22,248 nucleotides of DNA, taken from assembly GCA_000695325.1 (NCBI GenBank), contig AVPN01001472.1:1-22248 (forward strand). The letters are read 5' to 3'. The DNA comes from Pleurobrachia bachei (Eukaryota > Ctenophora > Tentaculata > Cydippida > Pleurobrachiidae). Below the pieces are notes generated by a model that was not told the origin of the DNA, ran no database searches, and saw only the letters and a program-made list of their open reading frames with translations. Below, in pieces: positions 9,701 through 18,400 of this stretch (the stretch's first letter is position 1; each line of letters opens with the position of its first letter). The position numbers were made by a program, and so were the translations under genes.

Positions 9701-11693
9701 GTACGGATCATGGGGGGGGGGGAGGATCATTGCTCATCTCTGCAGCTGAATTTCGAAAAGGGATCTTGCTACCAGATAAGAAAGGAAAGAGTAAATTTTC
9801 GGAAGATGTCCTGATCTATCCTTTCTCATCTGGTAGCAAGACCCAGTTTTGAATCTTTAGATTCGATGTAGTGCTATAGTGCGCTCATATTATTCAAGAA
9901 AACACGATGACTTATGGTGCTGTGGCATTGCCACCACAGTCGAACTCGAATTTATCACCTTTTCTCCTCTGCAGGGAAAGAACTGGGACCCGTCCAATTG
10001 GAGTTGGGGAAATGGCTCCAGTCCAATATGGCAGAGATGGATGCGGAACATGCCAGATCAGGCAACCAAGAAAATGAAAATTGATGGAAAAAAGTAGGCT
10101 CACAATCACACTAGTCACATGAAACATCTCGAGGACCATTAGAGTTCTCTGCTCATTCCTAAATTATCTGGGCTTGTTGAGTAACTAAAAATTCCGGTCT
10201 AGTCTTGTAAGCCCTGATCGAATTGTTTCAGTACCCGGATTTACCAGAACTACGCCATGATTAGCAGGAAGGGGGTGTGGGATGATACGTATTATAACAT
10301 GGAGGCACCTTACGTCTGCAACTACTGTGGTAGGTTTCTACAGTTCCCTCTTCCGAATTTAGTTGTTATGGTACAAATTTCCCTGTCAACTTTATTCCAC
10401 TTCCCTCCTTTTGATTATGTTTAGCCCCCTCCTCCCCCCTATTATAAATGCCAGCTTATACTTGGATTCCCCCTACCCCCTCTTCCTCCTTCTAGGCATA
10501 GAAGTAGTTGCCCTACCCTCTCCTTCCCTTCTCTACTTCCTAACCAGCTCCTTCCCTAATTCCAGGCAAGTACATAGTGGTTGCGGAACACGTCAAGTGG
10601 TGGAAGGCGAAGGAGTTGTGTGAGTCATACGGACTAACAATGGCCATGGTAGGTGTCTAGATATTTGTAGATTTGTAAATCTAGATTTTATTGTTTGGTA
10701 GTATGTTACCGGTAGTGTGTTACCGTTAGTGTGTCGGTCCACTCTCATTTTAACCAAATCCAAGTAAAATAAATTTTATTTTGATCGCTATATGATCCCA
10801 ATCTAGTTTTGTTTGGAGCTCCAATCACTCAAAACATTATCCACTCTGCAGATAAATTCACGAACCCCAACCCACCCAGATAAATAGTGCAGAAGATAAT
10901 GCCGAACTGAGAGGTGCAATTAACATGACCCTGGGAGTGGATATCGATACACCAAGATTCAACAATACTAACTGGGTAAACAACCAATTAGAACTCGTTA
11001 TTTAGATCACGTGACTGGTTATCAGCCAATCAGGGACCAGTATTTTCCATGATACCTACCTCACTCCCAGGTCTGGATAGGTGTGGAGGAGGTAATGAAC
11101 TCCCCCTAGCTCCCCGCCTCACCCAACCCCCCCCCTGTAGGTCTGGATAGGTGTAGAGGAGGTAATGAACTCAACGGGTTACGGCACCAACGAGTGGATT
11201 AACCATGACAACACGACCCTGGGTTGGAGCCCAACCTGGGATAGAAAATTCCAGCCTGACAACTGGGTATCTGGCAGTAGAGGTATGTGTATATATTTCG
11301 TCATGGTGTTGAGTATGGGGTGACCAGTTGTCTTGTTGAGTAATGGGGTGGTCGGTTACTGACCACTAGTAAGTGACCACCCTCTTACTGAACAAGTATC
11401 ATATGGGGGTACAGTGATCACTGATCAGTACTGTGCCGGTGCCAAACACCGTTCCGATTGTAAACCTAGTGCGCTCATATAATCGGGTCAACGCCCCTAG
11501 ATAGTTCCCAAATTTTCCCCCACTACACGTTGTTTCTCCCTCTCTCTACAAGTGTTGAGTAACTCAACAACTCTCTACAGAACAGAGGGTTGTGGCCATA
11601 TCTCGAAAGGATGGAAAGTGGGATGATTCCTTCGTCCACAAGAAACGGCCCTTTGCGTGTATGTGCCCCTGGCGATCGTGCACCTACAGCTAG
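6290..11693 (+). CDS. Secreted tandem C-type lectin-like protein, gene 2, with duplicated exons 5-10
   Basis: Shared exons: 6290-6340 (or 5232-5282), 6500-6608 (or 5443-5551), 6772-6867 and 7188-7276. Set A: 7443-7529, 7773-7891, 8079-8176, 8323-8405, 8635-8730, 9140-9281. Set B: 9614-9700, 9975-10093, 10232-10329, 10566-10648, 10880-10975, 11141-11282. Last exon: 11581-11693. Exons 1-4 plus either set plus the last exon give 360 codons and a stop, in frame. The signal peptide is MIPIQFLLVVTFPALIQ. CTLD1 runs from CRYMLF to PYVCNYC, with WINL. CTLD2 has LCESYG, WIGVEEV, QPDNW, WDDS and FACMC. Sequons are frequent (NMT, NVT, NGS, NNT, NTT). Every set A exon has a set B partner of equal length and phase. 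Exon plan and domain order match gene 1. It is likely a secreted glycoprotein; galactose-type binding by CTLD2 is inferred from QPD. How the two sets are used cannot be read from DNA. Confidence 0.84.
6822..7140 (+). repeat. 80-bp minisatellite x4 spanning the exon 3 donor site
   Basis: Units start at 6822, 6901, 6982 and 7061 (spacing 79, 81 and 79 bp). Each contains the last 46 bases or so of exon 3, the donor GTAGGT (the last unit has CCTAGGTAGG), and GTTACCATG nonamers. Only the first unit is continuous with the exon 3 acceptor at 6772. Reading past its donor meets a stop (TAG) within the same unit, so the first donor is the one that keeps the frame. The other three are potential decoy donors. 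Confidence 0.9.
7566..7674 (+). mobile_element. hAT-type MITE copy in intron 5 of lectin gene 2 (set A)
   Basis: A 109-bp relative of the element at 2499, in the same orientation. It begins CAGGAACCGAC, ends GTCGGTTCCTG, and shares the internal core AACCAGTCACGTGACCTA. The 8-bp flanking repeat is no longer clear. It lies 37 bp after the exon 5 donor, and the gene 1 copy lies 28 bp after its own exon 5 donor. This favours one insertion before the paralogues split. Intron 5 of set B lacks it. Confidence 0.85.
9058..9095 (+). repeat. Decoy copy of exon 10 acceptor and first 36 or so bases (set A)
   Basis: CAG followed by a near copy of the start of exon 10 (GTCTGGATAGGTGTAGAGG onward) lies 82 bp ahead of the real exon 10 at 9140. 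After GAGGTTATGCACTC it diverges into C/T-rich intron. It therefore supplies a second acceptor with the same phase but no full exon. Confidence 0.85.
9509..9527. repeat. 19-nt perfect palindrome before exon 11 acceptor
   Basis: TTGTTGAGTAACTCAACAA is a perfect inverted repeat with one central base, 11 bases before the exon acceptor at 9538. Shorter versions with the same core lie at 11553-11569 (just before the set B last exon) and 12573-12589 (with TGAGTTACTCA). Isolated half-sites GTTGAGTAA or GTTGAGCAA occur elsewhere in the window. Confidence 0.85.
9538..9593 (+). CDS. Chimeric last exon of set A, short alternative C-terminus
   Basis: After a good acceptor (CTCTACAG) the frame continues from exon 10 (phase 1) as EQRAV, matching the start of the normal last exon (EQRVV). 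It then crosses the duplication junction into former intron 4 sequence and stops at TGA 9591-9593 after LYYSVQTILSKSY. A transcript ending here would encode 341 residues and lack the WDDS and FACMC end of CTLD2. The sum of exons is in frame. Whether this exon is used, or is skipped in favour of 11581, is unknown. It could simply be a dead end left by the duplication. Confidence 0.55.
9764..9841 (+). repeat. 23-bp foldback with 32-nt loop in intron 5'
   Basis: The arms 9764-9786 and 9819-9841 are reverse complements with one mismatch (left arm begins TCTTGCTACCAGA). The spacer is 9787-9818. Arm and loop sizes nearly equal those of the foldback at 4024-4102, though the sequences are unrelated. 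It occupies the intron whose set A counterpart carries a MITE instead. Confidence 0.88.
10976..11047 (-). mobile_element. Truncated MITE fragment starting exactly at the exon 9' donor
   Basis: The first bases of this intron (GTAAACAACCAATTAGAACT) continue as a reverse-oriented piece of the 2499-type MITE, including GATCACGTGACTGGTTATC and GCCAATCAGGGACCAG. Both termini are missing. The exon ends at 10975, so the GT donor falls on the first recognisable MITE base. The set A donor at 8731 has unrelated intron sequence (GTAAGCAGTGG). Confidence 0.75.
11071..11106 (+). repeat. Decoy copy of exon 10' acceptor and exon start (set B)
   Basis: CAG plus a near copy of the first 33 or so bases of exon 10' lies 70 bp before the real exon at 11141, as in set A. 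The same arrangement in both sets suggests it existed before the 2.17-kb duplication. Confidence 0.85.
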
Positions 11694-12460
11694 ACACAAT
11701 CGTGTTACTATGGCAACCTACACCTAGATACACCCGAATCGTGTTACTATGGCAACTGCCTGGAGCATGAACCTCAGATCGCACCCGATGAGGTGATTTA
11801 GGGATAAACATGTTTTTGATAAAAACTCAAGTGTGTATAAACGCTTTATACAGTTGTGAAAGTAACCAAACCGGTTTCAGCATTCCAAAACCATCCTCGT
11901 TTTAGTTTTTAAACTTCGCTGCCATGCTGAATACTGCACGACCTTTTTTCTCCCTTTCCTCGCTTTGCATTTTCTGAATTACACGCTGGTCGCCTACTCA
12001 TTATTATATATAATGACGCTGACTCATTACCAGATCCCATAATATTTTAAACTGAAGAATTAAAACTCACAGCTGGCTTGCTAACAATACTCAATATAAA
12101 CATTATGTGGTTAATAATAACTGCAGGTAGTATACACGTGTGTCTAGACACGTGTCATACTTGATAAAAAGCTCAGCTTGGTATAAATGTGTAATTCCAC
12201 AAACACACACACACGTCATAATTTCATGTCGTCTCAACAGCGTTCAATATAATACTTAAAATCGGCTTCAGTCCAATTAAGATATCATTGTATCTTGAGA
12301 CCCTGTACACACAAGTGAACCCCTGACCCAGCTCAGCCTCGAAGTCAACGTTATTTGCTCCAACGCAGTACAGAGAGTCCCTATGCTAATAGCATTGCTA
12401 TAGTCTATACTAAAGTGTGTAGTCCACCTCTCACCCCAGCTCATATGGCCGATATGTCCG
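11694..12460. other. Convergent intergenic region between lectin gene 2 and the transporter
   Basis: I see no exon. A short duplication of about 46 bp (GTGTTACTATGGCAAC at about 11702 and 11741) follows the lectin stop codon. The rest is A/T-rich with no recognised gene. ATTAAA near 12059 is a weak candidate polyadenylation signal for the lectin. Both genes end here, on opposite strands. Confidence 0.5.
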
Positions 12461-15400
12461 TCAGTAAACTGTACGGTGACATGGACGGTTCATGGCACTA
12501 AATACCATTCCCGAGAAGTCTGATTTCCGTTCTGGGGCCATAACTGACAGTGCTCCAACCTAGGGAATAATATGTTGAGTTACTCAACAAGTAATAATGA
12601 TACTTTAGACCACAACCCAAACACACCCACAGACATATTTTCTAGAGTCAGGAGATCATATTCGATAGATCTGCAAAATCATTGAAACTTCATACTGACA
12701 CGTCATGAAGTTTCAATTGTTTTGCAGAATATGAACGTGAAACATGTGTAATTACCTGAATTCCCATGGACGCTACATTTCCAAATCCACACAGCGCATA
12801 CGTCATCAGTATCTCAGTTCTCTCTGTCACCAGTTTCATACCAATCTTCTTGGATAGAGATGCATACCTGAGTAGCAGTATGTCGCAATTAGATACGGCC
12901 ATCACACGCCATTGAAATGTTTAATGAAGGAGCAGACTGTCGCTTAGATACGGCCATCACTTCACTTTATGAAGGAGCAGTATGTCGCTTAGATACGGCC
13001 ATCACTTCACTTTATGAAGGAGCAGTAGTATGTCGCTTAGATACGGTCATCACTTCGAGGACTAGAGACTAGCGCACCCATGACACACTGGTCCGTGATT
13101 CCGACTATTGGTCAGTGCACTGGATTTATTGTTCGAGACTAACCATGTTTACTCATTGGTTGTTTACAAACGTACGCGAAGTATTCGTTGATAAGAATCT
13201 TCTGAGCTAACAGTTCCCCTGCGTGTTTACAATTGCTCTCCTCAATTCCTAGGAGCCAGGGTTTCCCTTGTTTCTGCATGGGGTATTTGAGGACTTTTAT
13301 ATCACAATTTTATAGAAGAGAGTTAGAAGAGACTTAAAGATTAATAAAGTTCCATTAAATGAAGACAAAGAAGTTTTTTAAACTGGCCATATCAATAACA
13401 TTAACACTAAATTTAATTAACTGAATTTAATTAATAAAAGTTCAGATCACTGGATTGTAAATATGATTAACCGAATTCAATTAACTGACCGTAAGTGTGA
13501 TCTCCCAGCCCACACACATTGCAAAGTAGGCAAACCATGTCTCAAACACGTTGTAGAAAGACATGAAACATATTAACATGACCACAATATTCGCCACCAA
13601 ACCTGAAAACATGTCACAATTTGTGTTACACGGGAGATTAAAAATCCCTGACATGATTGAAAAGAAGCCCAGGTTTTCACCTCTCGAAAATCGGGGAACT
13701 GTGAAAATCCGACACAATTAAATCGATACTTGGTAGAATGTACTATCACATGTGCTCTGAATTCTTACCGATAGAAACAGAAGCCCCATTCTTAGCAGCC
13801 TCGATGAAGTTCTTGGCATCCTCCAGCGGTGGAATTACAAAATCCTCACCAGACATGAACTGGGACACCTCTAAAGAATATTGGGATTTGTATTAGAACA
13901 TATACTGGGATAACCTCTATAGAATTCATGGAATTTGATAGAATGTGGCTTTTGATGAAAGCTGTATGATGTGGTCGATCACAAAAATAAGGTGTGACTG
14001 TGTTCATGTTCTGTGACTCCGCAAGTCACATTATTGTACCTGTTTCAGGGTAGACAAGTTTTGATATGGCCAAGGCTGCAGGGCAGCTCATGACAGATGC
14101 TGCTATCAAATGTTTAGCGGGGATGTTCATACCCACATACGCCGCCAATACACCACCTATTATAGGGAAGTTGGTTACAAAGTCATTTCATTACCACCTA
14201 GGGAAGTGTGGAAGTAAAGAGATGCACTATCAACATTACCAGATTCAAAGGATAAATCGTGCTTTCACCTGACAGCCTGATCTATTTTTCTCTGTTTTTG
14301 GTTTTGGTGAAGTACTTGAGAAATTCATATACAATGTTCTCACCGGCGATTGTTGCAAATCCGCCAGTCATAACGGCATGAATCTCTGACTTCGTCATTT
14401 TAGGAAGGAATGGTCTGATCATTAGGGGGGCCTCTGTCATGCCTACGAATATGTTTCCGGCTGCGTTTAGAGATTCCACCACAGAGGTCTGCATTGTGTA
14501 GAACATGGCTTTACTGATACCTGGAAAATGGGTGTGAAACTTTGGGTTTAGTCACTGACTAGGTCAGCAATTAAACCAGGAATGTGAACCAAGGTTCCAA
14601 GAGCCACATGGCGCTCTAGCAGCCCTTTTAGAACTTAAAACATCTAGGAGTGGCCTAGTTCCTAGAACTAAACATGTGAATCATATAATAGACCAATATA
14701 CAAGTTTAGCAGCCTGCGGTCCATGAGGTTAAACTATTCAATCCCTTTCTTTCGATAGTCTACCATAATACTCGTTTTGATGAGCTAGTCTGGGAGCTAT
14801 ATTCTGGGAAGATGACCCAATTATCAGAGGTCACCCGGGAGGCGCCTGTTCCCGAAGTTCTTGGCATCCTCCAGCGGTGGAATTACAAAATCCTCACCAG
14901 ACATGAACTGGGACACCTCTAAAGAATATTGGGATTTATATTAGAACATATACTGGGATAACCTCTAGAGAATTCATGGGATTTGATAGAATGTGGCTTT
15001 TGATGAAAGCTGTATGATGTGGTCGATCAAAAAAATAAGGTGTGACTGTGTTCATGTTCTAGGTGACTCCGCAAGTCACATTATTGTACCTGTTTCAGGG
15101 TAGACAAGTTTTGATATGGCCAAGGCTGCAGGGCAGCTCATGACAGATGCTGCTATCAAATGTTTAGCGGGGATGTTCATACCCACATACGCCGCCAATA
15201 CACCACCTATTATAGGGAAGTTGGTTACAAAGTCATTTCATTACCACCTAGGGAAGTGTGGAAGGAAAGAGATGCACTATCAACATGACCAGATTCAATG
15301 GATAAATCGTGCTTTCACCTGACAGCCTGATCTATTTTTCTCTGTTTTTGGTTTTGGTGAAGTACATACTTGAGAAATTCATATACAATGTTCTCACCGG

Positions 15401-18400
15401 CGATTGTTGCAAATCCGCCAGTCATAACGGCATGAATCTCTGACTTCGTCATTTTAGGAAGGAATGGTCTGATCATTAGGGGGGCCTCTGTCATGCCTAC
15501 GAATATGTTTCCGGCTGCGTTTAGAGATTCCACCACAGAGGTCTGCATTGTGTAGAACATGGCTTTACTGATACCTGGAAAATGGGTGTGAAACTTTGGG
15601 TTTGGTCACTGACTAGGTCAGCAATTAAACCAGGAATGTGAACCAAGGTTCCAAGAGCCACATGGCGCTCTAGCAGCCCTTTTAGAACTTAAAACATCTA
15701 GGAGTGGCCTAGTTCCTAGAACTAAACATGTGAATCATATAATAGACCAATATACAAGTTTAGCAGCCTGCGGTCCATGAGGTTAAACTATTCAATCCCT
15801 TTCTTTCGATAGTCTACCATAATACTCGTTTTGATGAGCTATTCTGGGAGCTACATTCTGGGAAGATGACCCAATCACCGATCACCCGGGAGGCGCCTGT
15901 TCCCGAATGCTTAAAAACCTTTCGGGTGATTGGTTGGTATCGAAGACACCTCACACTCTGTCGGGCGACCTTCGCGCGCGCTGGAAAGGGGTTACTTCGT
16001 TACCAAGGTGGTTGGTATGTCCATTGCTATGATCCAAAGAAACTTCGTGCGGTAGTGGGCACCTAAATTTCCCCTTGGTAACAAAATAACCCCTCCCTTG
16101 CCAGCGCAACAAAACCAACAAATCCCAATGCAATGCAACTTACCCACGATAATGACTTGTAGTACCCCGATATGAAAGAGTATTGACACAGCAACTTACC
16201 CATGATAATGACTTGTAGGACTCCGATGTGGAAGAGCATTGATACGAAGGCAGAGAAGAAAACCACTGTAGGTAGGATGGCAAAACACCTGCATTGAAAA
16301 ATGTTTAGATGGCACAAAAAATGCAGAGCTACAGTCACCGATTTAGTCTCAGACTAAATCGGTGTAGTTCTGAATGTTTATGTTAGCTCCTACGAAAGTG
16401 GTTGAGCAATTTATAAAAATTCAAGCTTTCAAAAAGCGATAATAGAATGTTAAAATCTCGATTCTCGAAAATGCCTTCGGATATATCAGTTGGAGCCATG
16501 CGAATGAGATATGAAACTCTTACCAGATTGAGTATGTGTATTCGTTTCCCTTGGTTACCAGGTCATCTTTCCCCGCACCGTCCACCGCCACATTACCAAA
16601 CACAAAACGTGACCCGACCTTGGAGTAATCTGCATAATGGAGGGTTGGTTTAGTGGAAGCTCTTACGGGGTTTCCTGTACGGTAGCGAAGGGTTTTTCCC
16701 ACGCTTTTCTTCGTCACGATTGGTCGTTCATCTGAATGTTAAGAAGTATGATCACAATATCACATATTACCAAGGAAAATAGTAGTTTGGTTGCCGATGA
16801 AATCAAACAAGTCTCTACCAGGAGCTGTCTTGAGGATAATCAGAGCGAACGAGAACTGAAGACCCAATCCCCACAATACTCCCCTCCATTTCACCTGAAA
16901 ATAGAAATGTTTCAACACCACCTCTATTCTTCCAGTATCGGCTATTAAGTTGTTCGTTTGTGTAGATACCCATTATCTAGGCGTGCACCCCTCATGCGAT
17001 TAAGATAAGCTACTGCACTCTAAGCTTTGCACTCTGCCTTTTTAGATCACGTGCCAACATTTATTATTATATTCCAACATGTGGCCCTGCATGCAGTTTC
17101 TGGGAATCTTGCACAGTCACACTAAATCAGCCCACATCCCCATTGGAGACTAAACACATGTACCATATCATATGCATATATTATTCCGTATAATATTCCG
17201 CCTAGATTATCGATTCCAATGAGGTTTTTTGATGTATTGATTGTATGAACGAAGAAAGAGAGAGGCCATTCATTTCAGGAAGGATAGCTCGACTATGATT
17301 ATCATGAAGATCTTAAATTACCTTCCTTCTGTCGACAGAGAACAGCCAGCAGAGTAGAACATAGACCGCCAGACCCCCGAATGCTTGGATTTTACGTAAT
17401 CTGTTCTTGGACACGGCAATGAAATAGATGATAATACCTGTGGGAGAGATAATTTGTTAAATGACTTAGGTGGTAGGGGAAGATTCTGAAACATATATTC
17501 GAGGCCTGGCAAGCCCCCTCCCCCGACCCTATTCTCATTTCTTTTCAGCGCGTTGCCTGACAAGTGAAAATTACTCACCGAGAAAGGTGAGGCCGACCAT
17601 TACTCACCGAGAAAAGTGAGACCGACCATTACTCACCGAGAAATGTGAGACCGACCATTACTCACCGAGAAATGTGAGACCGCCCATTACTCACCGAGAA
17701 AAGTGAGACCGACAGTTACTCACCAAGAAAGGTGAGACCGACCATTACAGCAGCAGCCATGTTGATCCACGGCACTTTACTCTGTAGCATCTCTATTACG
17801 TTAGGAGGGTTGAAGGACTTTATAAACTGAAATGAATAAGTTCTTTTAGGAGATCAGAGAGTCTGAAAACGGTCGATATAGACCCTCATCTACTTACCTA
17901 GAAGCTTTTGAATTATTGGCCCACAAACAATCGCAAAACAATCAATAGGAACAAAGCTGTTTTCACTTACTAGGAATATAAAGTAGATTAGAGCACACGC
18001 AGTCCCAAAGATCACGAGCCCAATCAGCTTCTTACTGTGAGTAGGGTTGATGAATATGGATGCCAGGGTATAGGAATAAATGAATATCACAATTGCCGTC
18101 CACTTTATTACGTTTATAGCTTTTTTATGCTGCTCCAGAAACCTCTGTGTGGGAAAAGGTGTGTGAAGTTGCTTGGTGATGGTTTGATTCACACTTGGCC
18201 TTGAATGTTTCGCCGTTTTTTGCCAAGACGACTTTATTATCGATTAATCGTTAAATAACTATTCATAATATTATGAATAGTCAGGAACCGACCGACACAA
18301 ATAAACAACCGATCAGAACTCGTTATTTAGGTCTCGTTAACTGGTTATCAGCCAATCAGGGACCAGCATTTTCTATAACTTACCCCGATTGGTCCCTGTT

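Larger units (their letters stand above)
9558..11693 (+). repeat. 2.17-kb internal duplication, copy B (exons 5'-10' and intact last exon)
   Basis: Copy B begins with the end of intron 4, then exons 9614-9700, 9975-10093, 10232-10329, 10566-10648, 10880-10975 and 11141-11282, then the intact last exon 11581-11693. It has no exons 1-4 of its own, so it depends on splicing from exon 4 (7188-7276) or from set A exons. By hand count against copy A there are about 42 synonymous codon changes and three amino-acid changes (Ile/Ser in exon 6, Asp/Asn and Val/Ile in exon 10). Confidence 0.88.

Noticed and set aside
12868-12905. Upstream extension of the transporter exon 15 frame ([13 protein letters not shown])
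   Set aside because: A CAG acceptor at 12870-12868 joined in phase to NEYFA gives the expected AYASLSKK, and the extension is minisatellite sequence.
17571-17744. Regular 29-bp repeats, CRISPR-like at first sight
   Set aside because: Units are head-to-tail without spacers, in a eukaryotic gene, and consist of an exon end plus splice donor.
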